A DNA stretch of 64,000 nt from Agromyces larvae (GCF_022811705.1 NZ_CP094528.1:558001-622000), one strand, 5' to 3'; positions 27,277 through 38,238 are shown, counted from the first letter of the stretch. Notes: generated by a model not told the origin, from the sequence alone. Numbers and translations are program-made.

Positions 27277-27830
27277 GCGCCCTCCTCGTTGGCGCGCGCC
27301 CGATACGCGCGCACCGCCATGCGGTTGCCGCACCGGGTCGAGCAGAACCGCCGCGAGCCGTTCTTGGACACGTCGACGAACAGGCCGGTGCAGTCGTCGG
27401 CGTCGCACTCGCGCAGCCGGTCGAGCCCGTCGGCGCGGATCACGTCGACGAACGACATGGCGGCCTCGACGAGGATGCGCTGGGCCAGGGGCGAGTCGAA
27501 CGAGACCGCGTGGATATGCCAGCCGAGGTCGTCGTGGTTCACCAGGCGCGGCAGCGCGTTCGCCTCGGCGAGGATGGCGTTCACCTCGTCGACGGCCTCA
27601 TCGCGCGGCAGCAGCCACAGGTGCCGCAGACGATCGCGCGCGGCGCGCACCTCGTCGAGTTCGCGGGCGTCGCCGTCGCGTCGACCCGTGTAGATCCACT
27701 GGTCGAGCAGGGCCGCCAGTTGCGCTTGCGTCTCGAGTTCGTCCTCGCCCGACGCGGATGCCTCGGGCACGGTGTCGGCGAGTGCGGCCATGAATCCCAG
27801 CGCCGCGACCGTGTCATGGGTGAAAATCAT
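27207..27830 (-). CDS. CGNR zinc-finger (ABATE domain) regulator
   Basis: This 207-residue protein has an N-terminal ABATE-like ligand domain and a C-terminal CGNR zinc finger: CDADDCTGLFVDVSKNGSRR then FCSTRCGNRMAVRAYRAR. The CGNR finger is predicted to bind DNA. The start at 27830 has AGGAG at proper spacing. The upstream region is shared with a divergent EamA exporter gene, its most likely target. Overlap with the nuclease gene affects only the Ser/Arg-rich tail after the finger. Confidence 0.88.
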   Translation of the reverse strand: MIFTHDTVAALGFMAALADTVPEASASGEDELETQAQLAALLDQWIYTGRRDGDARELDEVRAARDRLRHLWLLPRDEAVDEVNAILAEANALPRLVNHDDLGWHIHAVSFDSPLAQRILVEAAMSFVDVIRADGLDRLRECDADDCTGLFVDVSKNGSRRFCSTRCGNRMAVRAYRARANEEGAQPGQPASTRSITRASAASTVRR

Positions 27831-27930
27831 TTGACTCCTGACATCCTCGTCCAGTATCGTCGCGATCAGATCGAACTGTCACGAGCATAACCAAGTTCGC
27901 CCATGACGGCGGGCGGGAAGCGACGAAGCT

Positions 27931-28950
27931 GTGGAAGACCGGATGCGCGCATCGCGCGGAGTGCTCGGCATCCTGCTCGGGCTCGGTGCCGGACTCGCCT
28001 TCGGCGCCGGCGGTGCGATCGTGAAACCGCTGTTCGAAGCGGGCTGGAGTCCCGGCGCCGCGGTGTTCGCCCGCATCGTCGTCGGCGCCGCCCTGCTCGT
28101 CGTGCCCGGCCTGATCGCCCTGCGCTTCGACCTGCGCCCGCTCTGGCAGGCGAAATGGACCGTGCTGCTCTACGCCCTCGTCGCCGTCGCCGGCGTGCAG
28201 CTCGCGTTCTACGCGTCGCTCGAACGCATCCCGGTATCGATGGCGCTGCTCATCGAATACCTCGCGCCCGTCGCGCTCGTGCTGTTCGCCTGGCTGCGCA
28301 CCCGCCGCGTGCCGCAGCGCATCGTGCTCGCCGGGTCGCTGCTGTCGATCGTCGGACTGGTGCTCGTGATCGGCCCCGGCGGCGGGCCGATGGACCCGCT
28401 CGGCGTCACGTTCGCGTTCATCGCGATGATCGGCGTCTGCGTCTACTACGCGATCGGCGAGCGCGCCGGCGACCGGCTGCCGCCGATCGCGCTCGCGGCG
28501 GCCGGGTTCGTGATCGGCGGCATCGCCCTCGGCATCGCCGGGGCGACCGGTCTGCTGCCGATGCGCGCGACCTTCGGCGAGGTCGACTTCCTCGGCGGCA
28601 CGGCCCCCTGGTTCGTGCCCCTGCTCGTCGTCGGCGCCGTCTCGACGGCGTTCGCCTACGTGGCCGGCATCGCCGCCATCGGCATGCTCGGCGCCCGGCT
28701 GGCCGCCTTCCTGGGGCTGAGCGAGGTGATCTTCGCGGGCGTCGTCGGGTGGATCCTGCTCGGCGAGGCGCTCGGCCCGCTGCAGCTGGTCGGCGGGGCG
28801 TTCATCCTCGCGGGCATCGTGTGCGTGCGGCTCGAACGGCGCGCCCCCGACCCGGCCGCACTCGCGCTCGACGTCGACCTGGTGCCGACCGCAGCCGCAG
28901 CCGCATCCGCAGCCGCACCCGCATCCGCACCGCGTAGCGTTGAGGGGTGA
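27931..28950 (+). CDS. EamA/RhaT family drug-metabolite exporter
   Basis: The 339-residue protein has ten spans arranged as two EamA repeats (about residues 10-140 and 155-290), with FYASLERIPVSMALLIEYL and the second-repeat counterpart LAAFLGLSEVIFAGVVGWIL. It has an Ala-rich C-terminal tail. EamA proteins export amino acids and other metabolites. The GTG at 27931 or the in-frame ATG at 27943 could be the start. It is divergent from the CGNR regulator; its stop overlaps the next gene's GTG. Confidence 0.9.
   Translation: MEDRMRASRGVLGILLGLGAGLAFGAGGAIVKPLFEAGWSPGAAVFARIVVGAALLVVPGLIALRFDLRPLWQAKWTVLLYALVAVAGVQLAFYASLERIPVSMALLIEYLAPVALVLFAWLRTRRVPQRIVLAGSLLSIVGLVLVIGPGGGPMDPLGVTFAFIAMIGVCVYYAIGERAGDRLPPIALAAAGFVIGGIALGIAGATGLLPMRATFGEVDFLGGTAPWFVPLLVVGAVSTAFAYVAGIAAIGMLGARLAAFLGLSEVIFAGVVGWILLGEALGPLQLVGGAFILAGIVCVRLERRAPDPAALALDVDLVPTAAAAASAAAPASAPRSVEG
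28935..28940 (+). promoter_or_regulatory. Leaderless -10 inside the EamA gene end
   Basis: TAGCGT ends six bases before the GTG at 28947, so the downstream gene can be transcribed independently of the EamA gene. Confidence 0.4.
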
Positions 28951-29558
28951 CCCTGCCGCGCTCCAAGCCGCTGCTCCTCTGGGAGCCGTTTCCGTACCTC
29001 GTGCTCATCGTGCTGCTCATCGCGACCGGCTTCGTCCGCCCGAGCTCGCCGCCGTGGCTGCTGTGGCCGCTCATGGCGCTCATCGCGGCATCCCTCGCCT
29101 GGATCGTCGTGGCGGTCGCGCTCGAGCGTCGCCGTCGCAACCCCGACCAGTGGGGCGACTTCAACTCGCTCGACGGAGTCGAGCTCATCGACGCGCAGCC
29201 GGCCGAGCGGTCGGTGCGCGCGGTCGCGCCCGTCGCCGACACCGAGCGTCACCGACGAGCGATCGACCTCGCGCGCCTGAACGGCGGCCCCGAGCAGCAG
29301 GCCGTGCTCGTGCCGCGCGCCAGCCGGTGGCTGTCCATGCGGTACCGGGTCGGCGTGCAGCTCACCGGGGGCGGGCAGCCGCGGCACGCCGGCTTCCTCC
29401 GCGCCGACGCGCAGGAGCGCTGGGGAACGCTGCTCGACGGCCTGCGCACGCGCGGCGCGTACGTGCGCGTCCCGGCGTTCATCACCGGCACCGACGGCCG
29501 GTTCGGCGTCGAGCTCGACGTGAGCGGCCTCGAAGCGCTGGAGCGCGGCCAGGACTGA
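28947..29558 (+). CDS. Two-span membrane protein, unknown function
   Basis: I do not recognise this 203-residue protein. Residues about 13-60 form two spans (PYLVLIVLLIATGFV and LLWPLMALIAASLAWIVVAV), followed by a basic stretch and a soluble domain of about 140 residues rich in Arg and Gly with RYRVGVQLTGGGQPRHAGF. The start overlaps the EamA stop by GTGA and also has its own -10. It could have a role at the membrane with the exporter, but nothing shows this directly. Confidence 0.75.
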   Translation: MTLPRSKPLLLWEPFPYLVLIVLLIATGFVRPSSPPWLLWPLMALIAASLAWIVVAVALERRRRNPDQWGDFNSLDGVELIDAQPAERSVRAVAPVADTERHRRAIDLARLNGGPEQQAVLVPRASRWLSMRYRVGVQLTGGGQPRHAGFLRADAQERWGTLLDGLRTRGAYVRVPAFITGTDGRFGVELDVSGLEALERGQD

Positions 29559-29624
29559 CCCGGCCGCCACGCGGCCCGCAGGCCCGGTGCCGGCGTGCCG
29601 GCCCCCGCCCGGCCGGCGCTCAGA

Positions 29625-30008
29625 TCACGCGGTCTGCGCCGATTCGGCGGCCTCCTCGGCCGCCAGCTGCGCCCGGACCTCGTCCATGTCGAGCGCGCGC
29701 ACCTGGGCGATGAGATCGTCGAGCATCGCGCGCGGCAGGGCGCCCGCCTGTGCGAACACGCCGATGCCGCCCTTGAAGGCCATGATCGTCGGGATCGAGG
29801 TGATGTTCATGGCCGCCGCGAGCTGCTGCTCGGCGTCGGTGTCGACCTTCGCGAACACGAGGTCGGGGTTCGCCTCGCTCGCCGCCTCGAAGTGGGGCGC
29901 GAACTGTCGGCAGGGCCCGCACCAGGCGGCCCAGAAGTCGACGAACACGGTGCCGCCCTCGAGGATCGTCTGCTCGAAGGTGTCCAGGGTCAGGGGAACG
30001 GTGGCCAT
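29625..30008 (-). CDS. Thioredoxin
   Basis: The 127-residue protein is a thioredoxin: VFVDFWAAWCGPCRQFAPHF carries the active CGPC (Cys30, Cys33), and TSIPTIMAFKGG has the cis-Pro. A helical tail of about 20 residues rich in Ala and Glu follows the domain. It is a cytoplasmic disulphide reductant. Start 30008 (MATVPLTL) is chosen over 30014, because TAGGCT (30015-30020) ends six bases before it. No thioredoxin reductase is nearby. Confidence 0.94.
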   Translation of the reverse strand: MATVPLTLDTFEQTILEGGTVFVDFWAAWCGPCRQFAPHFEAASEANPDLVFAKVDTDAEQQLAAAMNITSIPTIMAFKGGIGVFAQAGALPRAMLDDLIAQVRALDMDEVRAQLAAEEAAESAQTA

Positions 30009-30014
30009 CCGCAC

Positions 30015-30020
30015 AGCCTA
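30015..30020 (-). promoter_or_regulatory. Leaderless -10 of the thioredoxin gene
   Basis: TAGGCT on the minus strand ends six bases before the ATG at 30008. Confidence 0.5.
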
Positions 30021-30076
30021 CGGCGGGTTCCCGTGAGCACGCCTCGTGTTCGCTGTGGGCGACCCGGCGGGCGGGC

Positions 30077-30082
30077 TATCGT
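30077..30082 (+). promoter_or_regulatory. Leaderless -10 of the hydrolase gene
   Basis: TATCGT ends seven bases before the GTG at 30090, which argues against the in-frame GTG at 30081. Confidence 0.5.
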
Positions 30083-30089
30083 GAGAGCC

Positions 30090-31070
30090 GTGACGGGAGT
30101 GGACGATCGACGCGGTGCGTTCCGACGGCGGGCGGGCGACGGGACCTTCCGCGCCACGCCCGCGGGCGTCGTCGGTCCGCCGCCGGCCGGGTGGCAGGCC
30201 GACGCCGAAACGCTCGACGCCGCGATCCCCGACCTCGACTGGCGGCGGTTGCCCGACGGCGCGGAGCGGCGCGTGTTCGCCGCCCCGAGCGGTCCGCTCG
30301 CGCACATCGCGATGGGTCCGGCCGACGGGCAGCGGGTCGTGCTCATCCCGGGCGCCACGGGCTCCAAAGAGGACTTCGTGCTCATGCTGCCGCTGCTCGC
30401 GGACGCGGGCTACCGGGTCGAGTCGTTCGACCTCGCAGGGCAGTACGAATCGAGCGAGGCCGGCCCCTGGCGGCTCGACCCGCCCCGCGAGCGCTACGAC
30501 GAGCGGCTGTTCCTCGACGACGTGCTCGCCGTGCTCGACGCAGGGTCCGGCGGCGCCCACGTGCTCGGCTACAGCTTCGCCGGAACGATCGCGCAGCTCG
30601 CGCTGGTGGCCCGACCCGACCGGTTCGCCAGTCTCGCGCTGCTGAGCTGCCCGCCCGAGGTCGGTCAGGCGTTCCGCACCGTGAAGCGCATCGGCCCGCT
30701 CTCGACGCTGACGAATGCGCGCCAGGGTTCGGCGCTCATGCGCTGGGGCATCCGCAACAACCTGAACCGGGTGCCGCCCGGCCGCATCGCCTTCGTGCGG
30801 GAGCGGTTCGCGCTCACGCGGCGCGAGAGCGTCGACGACATCATCGGGCTCATGATGGCCACCCCCGACGTGCGCGCCGACGTCGCCGCGGCCGGGGTGC
30901 CCAAGCTGGTCGCGGTCGGCGAGCACGACCTCTGGCCGCTCGAACGCCACGAGGCCTTCGCACGCGAGATCGGCGCCGACGTCGCCGTCTACGCCACCGG
31001 GCATTCGCCCTGCGAGACCGCCCCGCACCAGCTCGTCCGCGATCTGCTCGCGCTGTACGCGCGCGCCTGA
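30090..31070 (+). CDS. Alpha/beta-fold hydrolase
   Basis: This 326-residue protein has the hydrolase triad in order: nucleophile Ser in VLGYSFAGTIAQ, Asp in VAVGEHDLWPL and His in YATGHSPCET. RVVLIPGATGSKEDFVL holds the oxyanion loop. A 60-residue N-terminal extension precedes the fold. The substrate is unknown; it resembles lipase/esterase-like members. It converges on the glycosyltransferase with only 12 bases between, so transcription of the two must collide or share a short end. Confidence 0.88.
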   Translation: MTGVDDRRGAFRRRAGDGTFRATPAGVVGPPPAGWQADAETLDAAIPDLDWRRLPDGAERRVFAAPSGPLAHIAMGPADGQRVVLIPGATGSKEDFVLMLPLLADAGYRVESFDLAGQYESSEAGPWRLDPPRERYDERLFLDDVLAVLDAGSGGAHVLGYSFAGTIAQLALVARPDRFASLALLSCPPEVGQAFRTVKRIGPLSTLTNARQGSALMRWGIRNNLNRVPPGRIAFVRERFALTRRESVDDIIGLMMATPDVRADVAAAGVPKLVAVGEHDLWPLERHEAFAREIGADVAVYATGHSPCETAPHQLVRDLLALYARA

Positions 31071-31082
31071 CGCTGCGGCCGC

Positions 31083-31889
31083 TCAGGCGAAGCGGTGCCC
31101 CTCGGCCTCGGGATCGGCCGCGGTCGCCGCTTCGTCGTCGGCGACGGGCGGTCGGGCGGGCTGACCCGAGCGGCGGTCGTCGAGCCGCTCGAGCGGCGGC
31201 CACGCGCGCACCTCCACGGCGAGGGTGTGGAAGGCCATCCGGATGCGACGGCTGAACCCGGGCCAGTGGTCGAACGGCCGGGCCGACACGCCGACGAGCA
31301 GCGTCTTGTCGTACACGACCGTCATGCCGGGCTGCATCCACCAGGCGAGGTCGAAGTCGTCGTGCAGGTCGGGCCGGTCGCGGTGCACGATGGTGCGCAG
31401 CCGTGTCCAGGCGTCGGCGCGCAGCGCGTAGTTGGAGCCGAAGATCGGCGGATGCCCGAGCAGCAGCCCGATGAACCAGAAGTAGCCGGCGATGTAGACG
31501 TGCCGCCCGGCCCACCGGGTGAATCGCCCGCCGCCGTAGAACTCGCCGGGCCCGGTGAGCACGGTGGGGCGGTCGGCGGCGGCCATGCGGCGCTCGACGC
31601 GTTCGACCCAGTCGGGCGGCGGCACCGAGTCGGCGTCGAGTCGGGCGATCAGGTCGCCGGATGCCGCGTCGAATCCGGCGGCGGTCGCCGGCCAGATGCC
31701 GCGCAGCGGCTCGCGCACGAGCGTCGCCCCGGCGGCGAGCGCGATCGCGGCCGAGTCGTCGGTCGAGCCGTTGTCGACGACGATGACCTCGTCGGCGGGG
31801 CGGGTCTGCGCGGCGAGCGCGTCGAGGCACGCGGCGAGGAACGCCGCGTCGTCCAGACACGGGATCACCACCGAGATCTTCGCCATCAT
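31083..31889 (-). CDS. Family 2 glycosyltransferase
   Basis: The 268-residue protein starts KISVVIPCLDDAAFLAACLD, with VDNGSTDD, GDLIARLDADSVPP (DxD) and FGSNYALRADAW, all classic GT-A family 2 features. It has no strong membrane span beyond a hydrophobic patch (YIAGYFWFIGLLLG). It would transfer a sugar from a nucleotide donor, acceptor unknown. Two ATGs adjoin (31889, 31886); TAGACT lies five and eight bases upstream of them respectively. The C-terminus is acidic and low-complexity. Confidence 0.9.
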   Translation of the reverse strand: MMAKISVVIPCLDDAAFLAACLDALAAQTRPADEVIVVDNGSTDDSAAIALAAGATLVREPLRGIWPATAAGFDAASGDLIARLDADSVPPPDWVERVERRMAAADRPTVLTGPGEFYGGGRFTRWAGRHVYIAGYFWFIGLLLGHPPIFGSNYALRADAWTRLRTIVHRDRPDLHDDFDLAWWMQPGMTVVYDKTLLVGVSARPFDHWPGFSRRIRMAFHTLAVEVRAWPPLERLDDRRSGQPARPPVADDEAATAADPEAEGHRFA

Positions 31890-31968
31890 CTGGGAGTCTA
31901 GAGCGATGCGGGCCGTCGCCGGACGAAGCATCCGGGATCGCGGAATAAACGTGACGTTCCTGCGTTCT

Positions 31969-31980
31969 ATGCAAATGCAT
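31969..31980. promoter_or_regulatory. ATGCA-AA-TGCAT inverted repeat
   Basis: A 5-bp perfect inverted repeat lies in a locally AT-rich stretch upstream of the flavin oxidoreductase gene, 42 bases before its start. It is a candidate operator. Confidence 0.35.
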
Positions 31981-32021
31981 CGAATAGGAACCGACCACGC
32001 AGGACAGCTCAGGAGGACGTC

Positions 32022-33248
32022 ATGATGCAATTCGGGATCTTCACCGTCAGCGACATCACCCAGGATCCGACGACCGGCCGCACTCCGAGCGAGGCCGAGC
32101 GCATCCAGGCGACCGTGACCATCGCCAAGCACGCCGAAGCGGTCGGCCTCGACGTCTTCGCGCTCGGCGAGCACCACAACCCGCCCTTCTGGTCGTCGTC
32201 GCCGACCACGACCCTCGCGTACATCGCCGGGCAGACCGAGCGACTCCAGCTGTCGACCGCCACCACGCTCATCACCACGAACGACCCGGTGAAGATCGCC
32301 GAGGACTACGCGATGCTCCAGCACGTGTCGGGCGGGCGCGTCGACCTCATGATCGGCCGCGGCAACACCGGGCCGGTCTACCCCTGGTTCGGCAAGGACA
32401 TCCGCCAGGGGCTGCCGATCGCCGTGGAGAGCTACGAACTGCTGCACCGGCTCTGGCGCGAGGACGTCGTCGACTGGGAGGGCCGGTTCCGCACGCCGCT
32501 CCAGGGCTTCACCGCGACGCCGCGCCCGCTCGACGGGGTGCCGCCGTTCGTCTGGCACGGCTCGATCCGCACGCCCGAGATCGCCGAGCAGGCCGCCTAC
32601 TACGGCGACGGCTTCTTCGCGAACCACATCTTCTGGCCCGCCTCGCACACCCAGCGCATGATCGCCCTCTACCGCCAGCGCTACGAGCACCACGGCCACG
32701 GCACCGCGGACCAGGCGATCGTCGGCCTCGGCGGCCAGGTCTTCATGCGCAAGAACTCGCAGGACGCGGTGCGCGACTTCCGCCCGTACTTCGACAACGC
32801 GCCGGTGTACGGCCACGGCCCGAGCCTCGAGGAGTTCACGCAGCAGACGCCGCTCACCGTCGGCAGTCCGCAGGAGGTCATCGACCGCACGCTCGGGTTC
32901 CGCGACTACGTCGGCGACTACCAGCGGCAGCTGTTCCTCGTCGACCACGCCGGGCTGCCGTTGAAGACGGTGCTCGAGCAGCTCGACCTGCTCGGCGAGG
33001 AGGTCGTCCCGGTGCTGCGGCGCGAGTTCGCGAAGAACCGGCCCGAGCAGGTTCCGGATGCCCCGACGCACGCCTCGCTCGTGCGGGCGGCCTACGGCGA
33101 CGGCGAGCCGCGCCAGGCGACCCCGAACGCGAACCGCGGCGACAACCTGACCATCGGTTCGCCGTACCAGGACCCGGGCGCCACGCGCCGCGAGACCGCC
33201 GCGACCAGCACCGGCTCGGCCTTCGGCCCCGCCGCCACCCGGAAGTGA
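32022..33248 (+). CDS. Luciferase-like (LLM) flavin-dependent oxidoreductase
   Basis: The 408-residue protein reads FGIFTVSDITQD, VFALGEHHNPPFWSSSP and RVDLMIGRGNTGPVYPWF, matching the luciferase-like barrel of the CE1758 family. It uses reduced FMN with oxygen; the substrate is unknown. The partner FMN reductase overlaps its stop codon. CAGGAGG precedes the ATG pair at 32022. The last 60 residues are polar and probably disordered. Confidence 0.93.
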   Translation: MMQFGIFTVSDITQDPTTGRTPSEAERIQATVTIAKHAEAVGLDVFALGEHHNPPFWSSSPTTTLAYIAGQTERLQLSTATTLITTNDPVKIAEDYAMLQHVSGGRVDLMIGRGNTGPVYPWFGKDIRQGLPIAVESYELLHRLWREDVVDWEGRFRTPLQGFTATPRPLDGVPPFVWHGSIRTPEIAEQAAYYGDGFFANHIFWPASHTQRMIALYRQRYEHHGHGTADQAIVGLGGQVFMRKNSQDAVRDFRPYFDNAPVYGHGPSLEEFTQQTPLTVGSPQEVIDRTLGFRDYVGDYQRQLFLVDHAGLPLKTVLEQLDLLGEEVVPVLRREFAKNRPEQVPDAPTHASLVRAAYGDGEPRQATPNANRGDNLTIGSPYQDPGATRRETAATSTGSAFGPAATRK

Positions 33249-33901
33249 GCACCGACATGACCACCGAGACATCCGCCGCCAAGCGCATCGTCGTCGTCTC
33301 GTCGGGGCTGTCGACGCCCAGCTCCACCCGACAGCTGGCCGACCGCCTGGCCGGCGACGCCGTCGCCCAGCTCCGCGAGCGCGGGCACGACGTCGACGTG
33401 CAGGTGTTCGAGCTGCGCGACCTCGCGCACGACATCGCGAACCACCTGCTGCTCGGCTTCGCGCCGCCCAAGCTCGAGGCCGCCCTCGACGCGGTCGCGA
33501 AGGCCGACGGGCTGATCGCCGTGACGCCGATCTTCACGACCAGCTATGCCGGGCTGTTCAAGTCGTTCATCGACGTGATCGACCCGCAGGCCCTCACCGA
33601 CCTGCCCGTGCTGATCGGCGCGACCGGCGGCACGCCGCGGCACTCGCTCGCGATCGACTACGCGATCCGGCCCCTGTTCACGTACCTGCACGCCGTCCCG
33701 GTGACCACCGGCGTCTTCGCCGCGACCAGCGACTGGGGCGACGGCGGCGACGGGGTGCGGTCGCTGCCCGAGCGCATCTTCCGCGGCGCGAAGGAGTTCG
33801 CCGACCTCGTCGAGCGCACCGACCGCAGCGACCTCGTCACGGACCCGTTCGCCCTCGACCGGCCGATGGGGCACCTGATCGGCGGGCTCGCGGGGGAGTG
33901 A
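33245..33901 (+). CDS. NAD(P)H-dependent FMN reductase partner
   Basis: This 218-residue protein has the flavodoxin-like fold of FMN reductases: VVVSSGLSTPSSTRQLAD (phosphate loop), LIAVTPIFTTSYAGLFKSF and LPVLIGATGGTPRHSL. It corresponds to the CE1759 family, whose genes pair with CE1758-type monooxygenases, and would supply reduced FMN to the upstream enzyme. The GTG overlaps the preceding stop (GTGA); the ATG at 33257 is an alternative start. Confidence 0.92.
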   Translation: MSTDMTTETSAAKRIVVVSSGLSTPSSTRQLADRLAGDAVAQLRERGHDVDVQVFELRDLAHDIANHLLLGFAPPKLEAALDAVAKADGLIAVTPIFTTSYAGLFKSFIDVIDPQALTDLPVLIGATGGTPRHSLAIDYAIRPLFTYLHAVPVTTGVFAATSDWGDGGDGVRSLPERIFRGAKEFADLVERTDRSDLVTDPFALDRPMGHLIGGLAGE

Positions 33902-33913
33902 ACCCCGCTCGCC

Positions 33914-35116
33914 TCAGGTGCCCGGGCGGTTGATGTCGGGGATCGTGATCGGCGTCGTCGTGCCCGAGCTGCCCTGGTTCAGGAACGCCATCGCGAGCGC
34001 CCGCACGAACTGGTCGAACATGTAGAAGGTCAGCGGCGCGAACGGGATGAGCCCCTCCCGGAACTTGATGTACGTCGGCCATCCCGCCGTGATCACCGCC
34101 TTCGACGCGTAGTCGCGCTTCAGCCCCAGCCAGTCGCCCACCTCGTCGCCGAGCTGGTACCGCACGAACTCGTTCAGGAATCCCCGGGTGACCCCGAGGT
34201 CGACCTGCGCGGTGAGGCCGAGCAGCACCTCGGCGAGGGCCTGGCCCTCCTCGGTCCACGCGAGCTTCGGGGTGAGGATCTCGGCTGCCTGCGCGTGCGC
34301 GGCGTCCCAGGTCGCGGGGATGTACTCGTCGCGCACGCCGAGGAAGTGCAGCGCCACCTGCCACGAGTGCAGGAACGCGTCCTCGTCGGCGGCGGACATG
34401 GGCACCTTCCACTCCTTGAGCTTGCGGTGCGCGAAGGTGCCGGTGGAGTGGAAGGTGACCAGGATGTCCTGGTTGCTGATGGGGATCGTCTCGTCGGCGA
34501 CCGCCTTCCAGTGCGGCGACTGCGGCAGCAGGTGCCGCACCGCGGCGTGCACCATGCGGGTCTTGTTCGCCGTCACCCGGAACTCGCCCGTCTGCTCGAA
34601 CGCGTTGATGTCGCTCAGGTCGTAGCCGAAGGAGAACGTCTTCGCCGCTCGGTCCTGCATGTCGGCGCCGCCCTTCGACCAGTACACCGACTTCGCCTCG
34701 CGGGGGATGACGGTCGACATGATGCCGCCGCCGAGGCCGTAGATGAGGAAGAGGTAGGTGTCCTTGCGGCGGTTGAAGTCGGCGGCCCGGCGGAGCTTCG
34801 ACATGTCCGCCCACGCCGGCATCTTCGTCGACTCCTGCAGGAACGCGTCGAGCTCGGGCGGCAGCCCCTGCGGCACCGGCTGCCAGTTGTTCACCCAGGA
34901 GCCGATCGCGGAGTTCACGGCCGGCACCTGGCCGTTGTCGATCACCGACGCCATGATGCGGTCGATGTCGTCGTCCCAGACCCACTGGGGGTCGACGCCG
35001 GAGCCGCCGCCCACGACGGATCGGGCGGGCGACCACGACCAGGCCGCTCCGCCGGGTGCGAGGACTCCGCCGAGGCCGAGCGCGGCCCCCAGGGTCAGGA
35101 CGGTTCGTCGGTTCAT
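33914..35116 (-). CDS. Latex clearing protein (Lcp)-like DUF2236 oxygenase, exported
   Basis: The 400-residue product begins MNRRTVLTLGAALGLGGVL, a signal with twin Arg that may use the Tat route. The body resembles latex clearing proteins (DUF2236), haem enzymes that cleave polyisoprene: FNRRKDTYLFLIYGLGGGIM, NQDILVTFHSTGTFAHRKL and FVRYQLGDEVGDWLGL. Basic residues and a His in these blocks are candidates for the haem site, but I cannot assign them exactly. Start 35116 places the signal at the N-terminus; a GTG nine bases upstream is possible. Rubber degradation is not implied, since the family is broad. Confidence 0.82.
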   Translation of the reverse strand: MNRRTVLTLGAALGLGGVLAPGGAAWSWSPARSVVGGGSGVDPQWVWDDDIDRIMASVIDNGQVPAVNSAIGSWVNNWQPVPQGLPPELDAFLQESTKMPAWADMSKLRRAADFNRRKDTYLFLIYGLGGGIMSTVIPREAKSVYWSKGGADMQDRAAKTFSFGYDLSDINAFEQTGEFRVTANKTRMVHAAVRHLLPQSPHWKAVADETIPISNQDILVTFHSTGTFAHRKLKEWKVPMSAADEDAFLHSWQVALHFLGVRDEYIPATWDAAHAQAAEILTPKLAWTEEGQALAEVLLGLTAQVDLGVTRGFLNEFVRYQLGDEVGDWLGLKRDYASKAVITAGWPTYIKFREGLIPFAPLTFYMFDQFVRALAMAFLNQGSSGTTTPITIPDINRPGT

Positions 35117-35304
35117 CTCAGCCACGTGCACACCTGCTTCTCGAGGGCGGACGAACTCGCAGCGGCAGCGCCATCGTTCCCGGCTGTCCATGCGCAGTCC
35201 ATCCTGCGTATGTGATCTGCCGTTAACTTAGTGACCTGTTCGGGGTGCATGCAAGGCCCAGATCGAAGCGGTGCCATGCGTATTCCGATTCACCTGCATG
35301 TTCG

Positions 35305-35354
35305 CGCACACGGCGGGCGAGACATCCGACCGGATGCCTCGCCCGCCGTGTGCG
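35305..35354. terminator. Long terminator hairpin after dodecin
   Basis: A 17-bp perfect stem (35305-35321 with 35338-35354) is topped by a second 6-bp stem CATCCG/CGGATG. It starts 10 bases after the dodecin stop on the minus strand. Confidence 0.8.
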
Positions 35355-35364
35355 ACGACCGCGC

Positions 35365-35565
35365 CTACTCGAGCACGAAGGTGACCTCGAGCGTGACCTG
35401 CCAGGCCCGGATGACGCCGTCCCGGATCTCGACCGTCTGGTCCTTGACCCAGGCGCCGCTCACGTTGCGCAGCGTCTCGCTCGCGCGTTCGATGCCCTCG
35501 CGGATCGCTCCCTCGAAGCTCTCCGCCGAGCGGGCGGTGATCGTGGTGACTCGTGCGACGGACAT
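35365..35565 (-). CDS. Dodecin
   Basis: This 66-residue protein matches dodecins: VARVTTITARSAESFEGAI, then ASETLRNVSGAWVKDQ and IRAWQVTLEVTFVLE. Dodecins form hollow 12-subunit spheres that store flavins. The conserved Trp in VSGAWVKD is at a family-typical place. GAGGAGGT precedes the ATG. It is a stand-alone gene with a strong terminator. Confidence 0.95.
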   Translation of the reverse strand: MSVARVTTITARSAESFEGAIREGIERASETLRNVSGAWVKDQTVEIRDGVIRAWQVTLEVTFVLE

Positions 35566-35680
35566 GCCGCACCTCCTCGACTCCTCGAATCGTCGGTTTC
35601 ACCGCCATGATGCGGCGGCCGATCGGCCGCCGCAACGGGGTTGACGGCACCGCGACCGGTGCGTTTCCGGGCCCGGCTGC

Positions 35681-35686
35681 TAGGAT
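35681..35686 (+). promoter_or_regulatory. -10 of pnp
   Basis: TAGGAT gives a leader of about 225 bases before pnp. A TTGACG at 35641 is too far upstream (34 bases) to be its -35. Confidence 0.45.
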
Positions 35687-35699
35687 CGACGTGGCGTCC

Positions 35700-35830
35700 G
35701 GGTTCTCCGGGCGTCGCACGGAGCAGGCCGGCAGGAAGCTGGTCCCCTGTGGTGGATCACCAATCGCACCCACGAACGCGGCCGCGAATGGTGGACTTCT
35801 ACTGGTGGCCAGCACGAGCGAGGCATCCTG
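35700..35830 (+). ncRNA. Structured pnp leader, probable actino-pnp RNA
   Basis: The pnp leader is long and non-coding. GCTGGTC (35738-35744) can pair with GGCCAGC (35807-35813), enclosing a TGGTG-GAT-CACCA hairpin (35750-35762). A cis-regulatory RNA named actino-pnp is known upstream of pnp in Actinomycetales, and the position fits; I recognise it by place and fold and cannot align it here. Ends are approximate. The rest of 35566-35915 holds the promoter and ribosome site only. Confidence 0.65.
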
Positions 35831-35915
35831 TCCCGCTCATCCTGCCTGTTTCCCCTGCTCCTCTGTAGGAGTCGTACCCGCTCGGGCGCGACGTTAAACA
35901 AAGGAGAGAGACCTC

Positions 35916-38219
<2,304 letters not shown>

Positions 38220-38238
38220 TCCGGTCGATCCGCAACGC

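Noticed and set aside
27276..27931. Toxin-antitoxin or defence system from nuclease plus regulator
   Set aside because: The HNH protein has an export signal and the CGNR gene faces an exporter; no partner genes of known defence systems are present.
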